Source: Rutstroemia sp. NJR-2017a BVV2
Taxonomy: Eukaryota; Ascomycota; Leotiomycetes; Helotiales; Rutstroemiaceae
Assembly (NCBI GenBank): GCA_002946415.1
Contig: NJPS01000046.1
Coordinates: forward strand, 310,001-374,000
Direction: 5' to 3'
Length of the DNA stretch: 64,000 bases
The notes beneath the pieces were generated by a model that was not told the DNA's origin, did not search any database, and worked only from the letters and a program-made list of their open reading frames with translations. A program made the position numbers and the translations under genes. Below, in pieces: positions 23,435 through 34,666 of this stretch. How positions within the stretch are numbered: position 1 is the stretch's first letter; each line of letters opens with the position of its first letter.

Positions 23435-24234
23435 GGAGACTTACTAGGGTGCGAAGGTGGATTTTGGGGGCGGCGAAATGATTGGTGGGGAGGAGAGGGA
23501 ATAAGGAACGGGGCCTGGACCTTTGGGTTTGTTGGGCTGAAATGCGGGCAGGGGATAAGTAAGGGGAATAAAAGCAATTATGGAAGGATAGTGATGTAGA
23601 GGTAGGGAGCGGGCTTACTGCTCGGTGGGTGTTCTTCTCGTGGGGTAATGGTAAGAGCACGGTGCTGTGGGTGTGGTTAGGTGGATATAAATAGAGTGCC
23701 CGGATATATTTTGCTTTTTGCTTGGCGTAGGCGTTTGCCAATATCGTCGTGTTTGGTAATAGACCAAAAAGGAAGATAGGAAAGACCATTTCAGCTTGCT
23801 TGCTTGCGTGATGCTAGGGGTGACGTACTGGTGGGTCCGCAGGCAGCAGGCAAACGGACTGAGTAGACAGACACATGGCAGACGAAACGAAGAAGCTGTT
23901 GCTGACGTTTCTGCCGGAGCACGAACATCATGCTACTTACCCCGGGTGGACGGCTGAGGCGGGTAGGAAGCTGCTGTAACTCCTAAGACGCAAACGATAA
24001 GGGCGACCAGATGTGTAGAGCCCGGTACCAAAAGATTCGCATAGACGGCTCCTGCACAGCTCTTGTCTCGCACTTGCTATATGCACCTACCTGCTCGTCG
24101 TATGCATACGCCATGCATAGTCTGCTTGTCCTAGGACATTCAGGAGGTTGCAGGTTGAAATAATTCATGGTCCTCATGCGGCCCCATGTACCAGGAGACC
24201 TGTATGTATTGATACAATATGGTACATACACAAA

Positions 24235-25267
24235 CTATCTCTTGACCCAAGTGGGCATCTTTCTGGCCTTGACATGACCTGGCTTCTTTCTCTCCACTCT
24301 TCTTGGATCGCGAGTCACACATCCAGCTAGGAGAAGTGTCAGTATTCGTATGACGTATGCGCAAACGGACCTCCAGTCGTGCTGAAATAAGTGAACTGGG
24401 GAGAGTAAAGAAGAACCTACCTCGTCGTAACGCGGGCTTCAACGCCGGCTCATGTGAAAGTAATGCTTTCCCCACTGCCAAGGTCAAAGCTTCCGCCTGT
24501 CCCGTCGTTCCACCACCATTTACCAGCGCCCACACATTGTACTTATCAATCCTTTCCGTAGCCTTCAGCGCCCAGATAGCGCTTTCCCTATCATGAACCC
24601 GCCCGAATGCTTCGGCAAGCGTTTTCCCATTGATGAGCACCTCGCCCGTGCCCTCCACCAGCCACGCTCTCGCCGTTGAAGATTTCCTCTTTCCCACGCC
24701 TAACGCCCTTCCGAATTGATCAATGGGTATCGGTTTCGCAACGTTCTCGTGCGGGTTGACGTCCCGTTTGAATGTGTTCAATGCCTGCCGCACTTCGGCC
24801 GGCATCACGGATGGGTGGATGTGGTTGAGGCGGTGCAGAATCTCAATGATCTTGTGGTATTTCGAAGCTTTGACCGTCTCCCCAGAAACGTTCCGATAAT
24901 CCATAAGTGACCGCCATGCCACACGGGGAGCCTCTCCTGCCGGCAGTACAGGAAGGGAGAAGTATTTTCGTAGCAGGTCTTGTAAGGATAACAGATCGTC
25001 TGTGAAGGTTGGCTGGGCCGTGAAATATGAAGGCGAGGTGGGCACTAAGCGCGCGTAGAATATTTTTTCTTCTCCGTCATCTTGTGAAGGGAAATTTATC
25101 TCGGGCGCTGCAATACCCGCTCGAGGTTGTGATGAGGTTGAGAATGGTTTGGAGGTTGCTCTTATGGGGATTCGAGCTCGGAACGCCGACGGGGGAACTA
25201 CCGGTCGGCCGGTGCTTGCACATCTAAGACCTTCCCTTAAGCCGGCGGGAAGCCATGATGTCTTCAT
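24235..25267 (-). CDS. MRPS9: Mitochondrial small-subunit ribosomal protein uS9m (Mrps9)
   Basis: Component of the mitochondrial 30S-like subunit. Two exons (25267..24421, 24326..24235; 94-bp intron) give 312 aa. The N-terminus ([16 protein letters not shown], then Arg/Ser-rich to ~55) has the basic, acid-free look of a mitochondrial presequence. Residues ~185-312 form the uS9 domain: [51 protein letters not shown] and, after the intron, [30 protein letters not shown]. The last part has the C-terminal KAR...KR tail that in bacteria reaches the P-site tRNA. The upstream in-frame TTG is not used; the ATG gives the better presequence. It is head to head with the eEF1B-gamma gene. Confidence 0.95.
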
Positions 25268-25505
25268 CTTGAAGACTGGTCGTATTCCTGACAATTCGGG
25301 GAGTCTACGTCGTCCTTAGGATAGGCTTTGGTAAATTTGGGCTCCATTTCGCGATTTTCCGAATCATGTGATTATAACACTAAACTTATTCTCGGTTAGC
25401 GCGGTTAGCCCCGCCCCCCACTTGCAAATTTCGACTCACAGTTCAAAGGACCATCCCACGAAAACTTTCTTCCTCCAAGATATCCAACTCTGAATAACTG
25501 CAAAG
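25268..25505. promoter_or_regulatory. Short bidirectional promoter, MRPS9 / eEF1B-gamma
   Basis: Only 238 bp separate the two divergent ATGs, so both promoters must share it or overlap the 5' ends. It contains a GC-rich core CCCCGCCCCCC near 25410 and a repeated GCGGTTAG motif nearby. Function is inferred from position. Confidence 0.5.
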
Positions 25506-27062
25506 ATGGCTTTCGGAAAACTCTACACCTACCCGGTATGTTAGATTCACAGCAATATCCATTATCAGTGTCTGCAACGGCACATATCTACGTTCAAGTT
25601 TGCTGACATTAATTTTTCCGATAGGGCAACCCCCGCTCAACTGCTATCCGCGCAGTTGCAAAGGCCAACAACATCGAGCTCGAGGTCGTCGAGACTGAGC
25701 CAGCCAAGGGTGTTCCAGAGGAATACCTCAAGATCAACAAGCTCGGCAAGGTCCCAACCTTCGTCGGCGAGGATGGTTTCACCCTCCACGAGGCTATCGC
25801 TATCGCAATCTACAGTACGTATTCTACATACTATTTTTGCTATTCTTCTTGCGTCTACTTCACACTAGCTCCGGTTTTCACTTTTCTTTTCTGGTGTTGT
25901 GATGAAAAATACAGTCAACAGTTATCCCTGTCTTAATTATTCATGTGGATTTTTATTAATTAGACTCTGAACACTTCCTTTGAATTATTTAAATTTCGAA
26001 ATTCTGTTTGGGAATCGAATCATCAGCTAACCGATTCAAGTCACATCCCAGAACGAGAAGACCACTCTCCTCGGAAAGACCAAGCAAGATTATGCCACCA
26101 TCTTGAAGTGGATGTCTTTCTTCAACTCTGAGGTCCTTACATCTCTCGGTGGTTGGTTCCGCCCACTCTTGGGCCGCGACCCATACAACAAGAAGAACGT
26201 CGATGATTCTATCAAGGCCACCGGAACATGTGTGTCCGTCATCGAGGAGCACCTTTTGCACAACACCTACCTTGCTGGTGAGCGTGTCACTCTTGCTGAC
26301 TTGTTCGCCGCTGGTATCATCTCTCGTGGTTTCCAATTCTTCTTCGACAAGAAGTGGCGCTCCGAGAACCCAAACACCACCCGTTGGTATGAGACTGTTT
26401 ACAACCAGCCAATCTACTCCGCTGTGGTTGACAAGCTCGCCTTCATCGACGAGCCAGTCCTCAAGAACCAAGCACCAAAGAAGGAGCAACCAAAGAAGGA
26501 AGCCAAGCAAGCCCCTAAGCCAAAGGCCAAGGAGCCCGAGGATGAGGAGGAAGATCTCGCCCCAGCTGAGCCAAAGCCAAAGCACCCTCTTGATGCTTTG
26601 CCCAAGGCCACCCTTCCTCTCGATGAGTGGAAGCGTCAATATTCCAACAACCCAATTCCCGATGCTTTGAAGTGGTTCTGGGAGAACTACAACCCCGAGG
26701 AATACTCCTTGTGGAAGGTTGACTACAAATACCCAGAGGACCTTAACATGGTCTTCATGTCCGCCAACTTGATTGGTGGTTTCTTCAACCGTCTCGAGGC
26801 TTCCCGCAAGTACATCTTCGGTGCTGCTTCCGTCTACGGTGTCACCCGTGACTCCCAGATCCAAGGTGCATTTGTCATCCGTGGTCAAGAGGCACCTGCA
26901 GCTTTCGATGTTGCCCCTGACTGGGAGAGCTATGAGTTCACCAAGCTTGATGCTTCTAAGCCAGAGGACAAGCAGTTCGTTGAGAACCAATGGGAGATGG
27001 AGAAGCCAATCACCAAGGGTGACAAGGAGTACCCATGGGCTGATGGAAAGGTCTTCAAGTAA
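25506..27062 (+). CDS. TEF4: Translation elongation factor eEF1B gamma
   Basis: Structural subunit of the eEF1B nucleotide-exchange complex that recharges eEF1A with GTP. Exons 25506..25535, 25625..25814 and 26041..27062 encode 413 aa. The GST-like N-terminal domain starts MAFGKLYTYP|GNPRSTAIRA, with AIAIYI|TSQNEKTTLL at the second junction and a GST C-terminal part to ~215. A charged Lys/Pro/Glu linker (APKKEQPKKEAKQAPKPKAK) follows. The C-terminal EF1G domain (~250-413) carries WKRQYSNNPIPDALKWFWEN, GVTRDSQIQGAFVIRGQE and the ending YPWADGKVFK. Codon use is strongly biased to C-ending codons and AAG, as in highly expressed fungal genes. A 10-codon first exon and a 226-bp second intron are typical of ribosome-associated genes. 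Confidence 0.97.
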
Positions 27063-27443
27063 ATTATCTTACTTTTAGACATACAATTTTTTCAATGATT
27101 TTAGCGTTGGGGTCAATTACGTGTAATGAACAATCATGACGTGTTGGGAGGATAAATGAATTACGAATCAAGAAATTCGTTGTCGGTATCTTTTAGCTTA
27201 GGCTTTGTATGAACAAATGCAATCCAAGTTATCCACCATGTCGGCAATCTAAAGCCGTAAACGCTATATGTACCAAGCATAGTGATACTATTCACTGAAC
27301 TTTAGCTGTTCAATGTGTATCAAAGGGTATCGTAAATAAATGAAAGGAAATCACCCAACGGCTCATCTGCCATATCATTGATCGGATGCAACAGTAGTGA
27401 CACCAACTATGTACTCGCTGTCGCAGGACACCTGACCACTTTC
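27063..27443. other. Convergent intergenic region
   Basis: The 381 bp between the 3' ends of eEF1B-gamma and the FCP1-like gene is AT-rich near 27060-27200 and consistent with 3' UTRs. Nothing else is seen. Confidence 0.55.
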
Positions 27444-28697
27444 TCACTGATTCGCACTAGATCTGATGCCCGGGTTTTGTAGCGGTAAATCCAGCCCAAC
27501 TGCTTCATGTGGATTCCCAGCTCGAGCCCTAAAAGGTTGGTTCCGAATAGTGGCACTGACGTTCTCATGCAAACTAAGGAAATTCAGGTAGTCGTGCACC
27601 TGCGGCAATATGTCGCCCACCTCCTTATGATCCCCAAAGAACTCCGGTATCTCGACTAAATTGAATGGTTCACTTCTTGCCTTTTCCGATGAATCATCGA
27701 TCAGTACTGTATTGGTCTGATCCCATCTCCCTCCTCGCGCATAATCCGGATGCGAAGCTGCGATCCCCGGGTCCGTCCAGAGTGCAGTGAGGCGCTTGTA
27801 ACATTGCACGCGCATGTTGTAGTCGCTGGGTGAGAGGTTGAAGGACTCGCGACCCCAGATTGCAACGACTTTTTGGCGGAGCCGGGGCGTGAGAATCGTT
27901 TGGCACATCGGCTCGACGTTTTCTTGCCGTGCGGATGACCATATTACTACGGTGAAGGTGTCGACGCAGTATTCGAGGAACTTTTGCGCGTGCGGGCGGG
28001 GGGTGAACTTGGTGGGGAGTTTGCGGTTCGGTCGGTAGAGGAGCGTGCCGTTGAGATCGATGACGACGAGAAGGTGACGCGGGTTTGCTGCCATTCGTGG
28101 TGACTCGTTGGTGTTGTCGAGGTATTGTGAAGTAGGGTTGGGGATACCGCCTGAGGCGCTGGAGGGCTGGACTTTCTTGTCTCCGCCGAGAGGTGCCATT
28201 TTGCGTGCTGTGCGGTTCTTCTGTGATGGTGATGGACGGATTGGTTTGCCTTTCGCAAATTCGCTGGAGGTTGCGTAGTAGCCTAAGGGCCCTCCTGAAG
28301 CTGCTTCTATCAGATTTGGTCTGGCTTTGGTAGATTGACTGAATGGAGCTTGAGGCTCTGGGAGGCTTTGTGAAGACGAGTCTCCAAGTTTTATTGACCC
28401 GGATCTAGCAACTCTAGGTTTCTCCTCTGTTTCTTCACAGAGCTCACTGAGGTCTCTTATTGTCTCGCCTCGCAAATCCTGGGCTATATCCTTGGGCTCT
28501 TCCTTTGAATTCGCTATTTTCCCCCAATTTAGCGCCAATGCTGCCACTCCCGTGGATTTCAGAGGCCAGTGCCGCCTGCCTCTATATGCTGTGGGTGGTA
28601 GAACGCCTCTCAAAACATGATGAGTTATTGAGAATCCTCGCACAAGTAAGGTATGCGATTGTTTGCTGGTGGTGGTAATGCGCGAACAGAAAAACAT
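27444..28697 (-). CDS. FCP1/SCP-type HAD-fold protein with Asn in place of the second catalytic Asp
   Basis: Single exon, 417 aa. Residues ~208-380 form an FCP1-homology (NIF-like) HAD domain. Motif I is VVIDLNGTLL (211-220), motif II is the Ser of VVIWSSARQENV, and motif III is VLIDDSSEKARSEPFN. FCP/SCP phosphatases use DxDx(T/V). Here the nucleophile position is Asp214, but the acid/base position is Asn216, so classical phosphatase activity may be weak or lost. The N-terminus (MFFCSRITTTSKQSHTLLVR) lacks acidic residues and could be a mitochondrial presequence. Residues ~60-200 are low complexity. Possible roles are a Tim50-like non-catalytic scaffold or a divergent phosphatase. I would not name it further. 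Confidence 0.85.
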   Translation of the reverse strand: MFFCSRITTTSKQSHTLLVRGFSITHHVLRGVLPPTAYRGRRHWPLKSTGVAALALNWGKIANSKEEPKDIAQDLRGETIRDLSELCEETEEKPRVARSGSIKLGDSSSQSLPEPQAPFSQSTKARPNLIEAASGGPLGYYATSSEFAKGKPIRPSPSQKNRTARKMAPLGGDKKVQPSSASGGIPNPTSQYLDNTNESPRMAANPRHLLVVIDLNGTLLYRPNRKLPTKFTPRPHAQKFLEYCVDTFTVVIWSSARQENVEPMCQTILTPRLRQKVVAIWGRESFNLSPSDYNMRVQCYKRLTALWTDPGIAASHPDYARGGRWDQTNTVLIDDSSEKARSEPFNLVEIPEFFGDHKEVGDILPQVHDYLNFLSLHENVSATIRNQPFRARAGNPHEAVGLDLPLQNPGIRSSANQ

Positions 28698-28883
28698 CGG
28701 GTATTCCTGTCAACTGCCTGCCGGAAGGCTGAACCGGGGTAGTAATCGAATAAAAAATTACAGGTGTATCAATGCCACCGGATTATCGTTTATCCAGAAA
28801 GTACTGCCATCTCAAAAAGTAAAATCCCTATCAATTCGTGAACATCGTTGGATTTACCTGCAACCTTTAATTTATATTGCAAG
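28698..28883. promoter_or_regulatory. Short bidirectional promoter, FCP1-like gene / RRP36
   Basis: Only 186 bp lie between divergent ATGs, so the two genes probably share regulatory sequence. The stretch is AT-rich (AATAAAAAATTACAG near 28750). Inferred from spacing only. Confidence 0.45.
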
Positions 28884-29866
28884 ATGTTGTCCACTAAGAG
28901 AAAAGCACTAGACACCGGTCTTCAGAGGAGAGTCAGGGCACGAAGAGAATCATCAGAAGAGTTGGACGCATCTACTTCAGATTCTGCACCTTCGGAACTT
29001 GGTCAGAACCACGTCGAGAACAGTAGTGCAGAAGAGGATGAGGACAGTTCTGACGGTCCCGAAGACGATGTTGAAGATGAGGAAAATGAGGTTCGTTTAC
29101 TGTATTATTATGGGAAAGCTTAGGTTTTTAACAGGATCCAAAGGAATTGTCCGAATCAGAAGACGGAGCCACTGCCGATGCAGCATCAATATCGTTCGGC
29201 GCATTAGCCAAGGCACAAGCTAGCATGTCAAAGTCCGGCAGTAAAGACGGAAAGAAGGCAAAGAAAAACCCGGGGGACACGTGGGAAGATAATGAAGCAA
29301 TTGAGCGCAAGGCCGGGCGCAAAGATCAACGAGACTTCGGCCGGACGAGCAAAAATGCGCCGACAGAAGTATCTAGCAAAAAGGCTGTTTCTCGAAGACG
29401 AGAAGTCATACCTGTGAAGAAAAGAGAGATCCGCGATCCGAGATTCGAACCCACAAATGGACCGGTTGATCCGCGGAAAGTCGAAAAGGCATATGCGTTC
29501 CTCGACGAGTATCGAGAGTCTGAGATGCAGGAGCTGAGGGATGCGATCAAGAAGACTAAAGACGAAGATGCGAAGGAAGTACTCAAAAGGAAATTATTGT
29601 CCATGGAGTCAAGGAAGAAGACGGATATGAAAAAGAAGAAGGAGAGGGAGATTTTGGACAGGCATAGGAAGGAAGAGAAAGAAAAGGTGAAGGCGGGAAA
29701 GACGCCGTTCTATCTGAAGAAAGCGGAGCAGAAGAAGAGAGTTTTGCTGGATCAATACGGCGAGCTGAAGGGCAAACAGTTGGATCGTGTTATCGAAAGG
29801 AGAAGAAAGAAGATCGAAGGAAAGGAGAAGAAGAACATGCCATGGGCGAGGAGGACAGTGGAGTAA
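28884..29866 (+). CDS. RRP36: rRNA biogenesis protein Rrp36
   Basis: Nucleolar factor of the 90S pre-ribosome needed for early pre-18S cleavages. Two exons (28884..29090, 29135..29866; 44-bp intron) encode 312 aa. The N-terminal third is acidic (EEDEDSSDGPEDDVEDEENE). The family core follows from ~115 to the end: KNAPTEVSSKKAVSRRREV, REIRDPRFEPTNGPVD, KAYAFLDEYRESEMQEL, and a long charged coiled coil with AGKTPFYLKKAEQKK. The end KNMPWARRTVE is typical of Rrp36. The ATG is the first in frame and lies just after the shared divergent promoter. Confidence 0.94.
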
Positions 29867-30252
29867 TAGAACGAGGAATGTGGATTATGGAATGTACCTT
29901 TATCTACGGGCGTCTTGCTATGTTGGCAATGGGCCACCGGCAAGCGTGCTATGCTTCGGTCAACACAATCTCAAACAAGTTGCTTAGCTGGCCGATGCTG
30001 TACTGTTGAGCATCATCTCATTTGCTACGAGCAAGCGATGAGAGCTCCGGGGATTTTTGGTCGACCACATGCCTCCAAATAGCTGGGTCCGACCTTGTCA
30101 TTATCATACATGATCTCCATAGATGGAGACCTTAATCAAAAACAATTTCATGAACCCTTGAATATATCTCCAATACCTTGAGCAGTGATCATACATTTTA
30201 ACTTCTTGTAAATATACATCAGTTATACAGAGCGCCCCATACGCCTCTTCGA
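29867..30252. other. Convergent intergenic region
   Basis: 386 bp between the stop codons of RRP36 and COQ8. No gene is seen; presumably the two 3' UTRs. Confidence 0.55.
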
Positions 30253-32895
30253 TCACGAGATTCCAGCTTTTACCATACTGTTTACAAACAACTCTCTGCA
30301 CCTAACCTTACTTCCCAACCTAGCGCACAACAAGAACGCGCCACTCAACTTCCGGTGTAAGCTGTATGTCTCCTCGGGAGGCGGCGCCAACCTTTCTCTG
30401 ATCATGACAGGAATTAGGGCTTTGACTCTCTCTGTGATTGTTTGGTCCTTGAAATCATAGATCTCCGGGGAACTCTCTAGGAATGGTTCCGCCAGCGTAA
30501 GAACAGATTGGATGTGTGCGTCGAGCATAGTCTTTGACTCTGCCCCAGTAAGATAGCCAAGATCAATTGAAAGATCTCGGACAGTATTTCTATCTGTTTT
30601 GGAGGCGGCAAAGAGAAGCGATGTGTATTTGGTGATGAAGTCTTCGGGATATTCGCGAGAGGCGCCAAAGTCGAGGAGTTCGAGTTTGTTTGTCTTGGCA
30701 TTGTAAAGGAAATTCGTCCAGTTGGGATCTGTTTGCATATATCTAAATTCAGTGATCTCTCGGAGGCAGAGACGAAGAATCTGCGTCCCGATCCAATCTC
30801 TCTGTTCTTGCGTGAAGCTTTGAATGCGTGTTACACCGATACCTTCCATGTATTCCATCGTGAGGACTTGAGCTCCAGATGCTTCCGGGTAGACTTTAGG
30901 GACAAGAAAGACATCCTGGTCATCTGCGAGAAGTTCTTGAAAGCGGCGCCCACACTCTGCCTCCCGGATGTAATCACACTCCCAGGCCAGTTCGGTTCGA
31001 GCATTTGCAATCGTCTTGTCGAGGAATAATCCTTTCGGTAAAAGACGAGATGCAGTGAGTAAGATCGCCAAGTTGTTCAGATCGGAGTCTATTGAGTTCG
31101 CAACTCCCGGATATTGTACCTTTACGGCAACTTTGGCACCGGTCGATTTGAGTGTTGCCCGATGAACTTGTCCAATGGATGCAGCAGCTAACGGAACCTC
31201 CTCGAACTCGCCAAACAGATCTCTCCATTCAGGGCCCAAATTAGCCGAAAGGACTTTATTTCGCTGGGAGGAGGGCATATAATCTGCGCGATCCTGTACA
31301 CGCTGTAGCACTTCTTGGATTTGTGGTGGAAGCATCTTAGAATCTTGGAAACTAATCATTTGACCCAGTTTCAATGCGGCACCTCTCATTCGTGAAAGCT
31401 TGGTTACAAGTCTGTCCATGTTTCCAGCACTCATAATGAATGAGCCCTCCCCACCGCCGCCACTTACTCGCCGAAGACTTTCGCTGATAGCACCACCAAC
31501 CATACCAGCCGCGAGACCGCTGTAGTTCCATAATCTTCCCAAACGAGAAGAAGGAACTTTGGACTCTCGTAGTTGATATGGTGTCGCTTCTGGCTTTGTG
31601 TCAAGCTGCATCTGCTTCACTGTCAGAGCTCAGTATCATGCCATATATAGGCGGGGAAGGATCCGACTTACCGAAGCATCTTTCCTTTCTTTACTGATGT
31701 CTGCCGCAAGCGCCTCGATGTCTTCAGCTTTCTCGTGTGGCTCTGGAACTGCCTGCGACGTGATTTCAGGAGACGTAGGTAGGTTTTCTTTAGATGATCG
31801 AACATTGAAAGTATCTTGGTCTCTACCTGATGCTAGTTTGGATTTTTCTATAGGTGCAGCCTTTACACCTTTTAGCTCTAGATAGCTGCTGCTTGGTCGT
31901 TGCGTTTTGCCTCCCAGTAGTCTAGCTACTCTGGGACTGTAGAAAAGTTCTGTGTTAATACCTTCTGGTACTTGGTCTTGCTCCGGGATTGATTCCACGG
32001 ACGGAATCTTTTCGGTTGGAGTTTCTACATCCCGATAGAACGAGTCTGAGTTGATTTCACCTTGCTTCAAATTGTTGTTGTTCTCCTGAACATCCGAAGT
32101 GTGTTTGGGTATCTTGGCTCTTGGTAAGGACGATAAGCTCGGTGATGTATGTTCAGGCCTATCATAGAAAATATCTTCATCATGGCCTTCTTCCAATGGG
32201 TTCTTGGCAGAAGTCTCAAGCGCATCCGCAGATCTAGACGGTATTTGCTGTTCAAACTCTCGTTGAACATGCCTAGCATGCTCCGAAGACAGCGGTTTAG
32301 AACTGGGAACAGGAATTGTTGATGCACCAGAAGAAGCCGGTTCTAATCCTTCATTATCTATAGGGTTCTGACTAGGTTCGACTTGCGACCTAGTTGGTTC
32401 TGTATCTGCGTCTATTTCTGGCGTATTAATCGGAGATTCCTTGGGTGGGATTGTCCCATCTGGAAGAGGGTAGCGATCTGCTGATTCTTGCTGAATGTTT
32501 AATTCGTCTTGTGGCGTGGGGTCTATGGCGGAGTTCGACTCGGATTTCTCATAGAAGTGATCCTGCTCCAACCCCTCTTTCCTTGTAGGAGCCCCATGCC
32601 CCTCCGTGGATTTCTTGCTGGGTATGGGCCCACTGCTATTCGACTGTCCGTTGACCTCAGTGTCCGATGCTTCCTTAGTCCACTCTGGTGCGTTCTCATT
32701 CAGCCTTGATGCAAGAATTGTTGCTGCCTTCGCTGTCTCTGTAATGCGATCCGTTTGACTTCGTACCGCTCGTGCCAAGGTCGAAGTTTTGCTGTAAACG
32801 TCGAATCTCCTCGCTCCAAGTGCAACATGTTTCTGTGCAATGCCCCTGGAAGCACTGAAAAGAGCTGCGAGGTCCAAGAGCCTCTTCCCTGACAT
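30253..32895 (-). CDS. COQ8: Coq8/ABC1 atypical kinase-like ATPase with long N-terminal extension
   Basis: UbiB-family ATPase of the mitochondrial matrix needed for coenzyme Q biosynthesis. Exons are 32895..31672 and 31611..30253, giving 860 aa (phase 0; an acceptor two codons earlier is also in frame). The first ~50 residues (MSGKRLLDLAALFSASRG, many Arg/Ser, no acids) look like a presequence. Residues ~60-400 are an acidic low-complexity extension with several D/E-x-F-Y repeats. The second exon has the family motifs: KLGQ near 489 (the KxGQ gate), the Ala-rich loop PLAAASIGQVH, VAVKVQYPGV, QTDPNWTNF and LLDFGASREY. Total length is much greater than the ~500 aa of yeast Coq8, because of the extension; the catalytic half is normal. 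Confidence 0.94.
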
Positions 32896-33304
32896 TTTGA
32901 ACACCTTTATGTGGAACAATTTTCATTGATTCATGGTTGCTATCGTCAAGGAAAATGAAGGTAGATTTAGCTGGAGTTCAATGTCGAACAATCTTTGCCG
33001 AGCTTAATCCCTGTACGATTGTAGTCAAGCAGTGAAGACGTCACCAGGGTGTACTGTAAATAGACCAATACTACGGAATACTGTGCTTGTGAATCGTTTC
33101 TTGAATTTAGACAATATGTTAGCCTCTTGGATATTAGAATTCATAGCCGCTGACGCTCAGTCGCCTCTACAAATATTGTGTTATCTGTACGATGATTAGA
33201 TTTACAATGGAACAGTCTGATATTCTGGGCCATCCTGTAACGAATTGGCATCTAATGGGTATCTCTAAACAATTATATAAACAACGCCATCCCATTCCGA
33301 TCAT
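32896..33304. other. Intergenic between COQ8 promoter and ESS2 3' end
   Basis: 409 bp between two minus-strand genes, AT-rich toward 33060-33300. No gene is recognised. Confidence 0.55.
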
Positions 33305-34666
33305 TCATTTATTTCCTGAGGGTGTCCATCTTGCTCGCAAATTTGACTTCGTTTTGACCGTTCCTGGTGTCCTGACACCGAAGGCATCACCAGTTCCCTT
33401 GCTGGAATTTCCCACGCGACTCCATAAACGTTCTGCAGCTGGTGTTAAGCCACCTGATCCTACTCTTGGACTGCTAGGAAATTTCGGGACGGGAGTCGCT
33501 TCAACTTTTCCCGTCAAACCATTCTTCACTGAAGCTCGCTTTACCCTGGCATTCGTATCGACCATCTTGTGATGAAGATCTTCACGCCTGCTCTGCTCCT
33601 TTATCACGAACGGATTTTTCGTTATGTCCCCCTTTCCTAAGTCAATGACCGGAGATGCTGTGTATGGTTCTTCTTCTGGCTCGTCATCCACGAAAGCATA
33701 GCCATTCACACGTGGTGTTTCACTTCCATTGAAGCCAGATTCGGAGTCAACGGCCCGACGTTTCCCTGCGATGGCATCCCTGATAGCAGTTAATGATGGC
33801 GAGGGTGGCACACTCTCATCGTTCCTAAGCTCTGAAACGGGTAATCTCGTGTTGGCATATGCTACACTTTTCGGGGCTGCTTTTGAGTCATTCTGAGCCT
33901 TCTGCGCAATCGTCTCAACCGAATCCTCGACACTATCTGGTCGAAACATAAGTCCATTGTCAGGTTTCGATTTCCAAGAGTCCGGCTGGGCAGGTCTTTC
34001 ATCCACATCTCGAATTGCGAGTCGATCCCTCTTGCCACCGTCATCTAGCAAAGACTCCCGGGATTGCAGTAGTTTTGTCTCGACCTCCTTTTGCTTGATC
34101 ATCATGTTCGACGCCACTTTATTTCCCGTCCACATCCAAGCATATTTTTCAGCCCTCTTCTTGTTTTGCTTGTCTAATAATTTGTAAAAGCTTTCGTTGT
34201 CTTCACTGGTATATAATGATTGGAACTTCGTAAGACTCATATTCGTATCGACTTTTACCGTGGGCTCCTGAGTAGCAGTCGTCATGTCAGATGCGACTGA
34301 CATTGGTGTATCTCCCGCGAAACCTTTGGGTGTATCGGCTACCCTAGAGGGCGTCTGCACAGACGTCCCTCGCCTTCCCGTATGCCTGCCCGGCGTCATG
34401 ACATGTCGAAGCCTACGTTCGGCACTGGTGATCCAGGCTCTGTCACGAGACTCAAGCGCATCTAAGTATTCCTGCTTTGTCTCCGTCTCGAGCAAACCTG
34501 GGAAAAAATCTCGCGCAATGATTTCGGAAATCGCGTCCGTGTATGCCTCCTCATCGATAACGTTTTTAGGTCGTTTTATGCGCTTCGGCGGCGGTGGCAT
34601 CAGTTCAGTGTCATTGACACGTTTCGCAACGGCCATGGACTGAGATGAGGACGGTACCAGAGCCAT
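33305..34666 (-). CDS. ESS2: Splicing-associated nuclear protein Ess-2/DGCR14 (Bis1)
   Basis: Single-exon 453-aa member of the Es2 family, nuclear proteins associated with spliceosomal C complexes. The family N-terminus is clear: PPPPKRIKRPKNVIDEEAY, then YTDAISEIIARDFFPGLLET and a Tyr/Leu/Asp-rich stretch before RRLRHVMTPG. A second conserved block is MSLTKFQSLYTSEDNESFYK plus NKKRAEKYAWMWTGNK near 175-200. The middle is charged and disordered. The C-terminal part has FVIKEQSRREDLHHKMVD and a series of TP/SPR sites (FPSSPRVGSGGLTPAAERL, FGVRTPG), likely CDK-type phosphorylation sites. The ATG lies 464 bp from the divergent PPT1 start. Confidence 0.92.
   Translation of the reverse strand: MALVPSSSQSMAVAKRVNDTELMPPPPKRIKRPKNVIDEEAYTDAISEIIARDFFPGLLETETKQEYLDALESRDRAWITSAERRLRHVMTPGRHTGRRGTSVQTPSRVADTPKGFAGDTPMSVASDMTTATQEPTVKVDTNMSLTKFQSLYTSEDNESFYKLLDKQNKKRAEKYAWMWTGNKVASNMMIKQKEVETKLLQSRESLLDDGGKRDRLAIRDVDERPAQPDSWKSKPDNGLMFRPDSVEDSVETIAQKAQNDSKAAPKSVAYANTRLPVSELRNDESVPPSPSLTAIRDAIAGKRRAVDSESGFNGSETPRVNGYAFVDDEPEEEPYTASPVIDLGKGDITKNPFVIKEQSRREDLHHKMVDTNARVKRASVKNGLTGKVEATPVPKFPSSPRVGSGGLTPAAERLWSRVGNSSKGTGDAFGVRTPGTVKTKSNLRARWTPSGNK

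Larger units (their letters stand above)
21816..24234. other. Gene-free region with simple repeats
   Basis: The 3' flank of the Q/P-rich gene runs into 2.4 kb of simple-sequence DNA: a CATCG array, a TATG array, GGAAGG, GGTGAG and poly-G tracts. I find no gene. The minus-strand frames here are translations of repeats. Confidence 0.6.

Noticed and set aside
23227..23789. Long Pro/Ser/His-rich minus-strand frames at 23.2-23.8 kb
   Set aside because: They translate G-rich and GGTGAG-type simple repeats and have no protein-like pattern.
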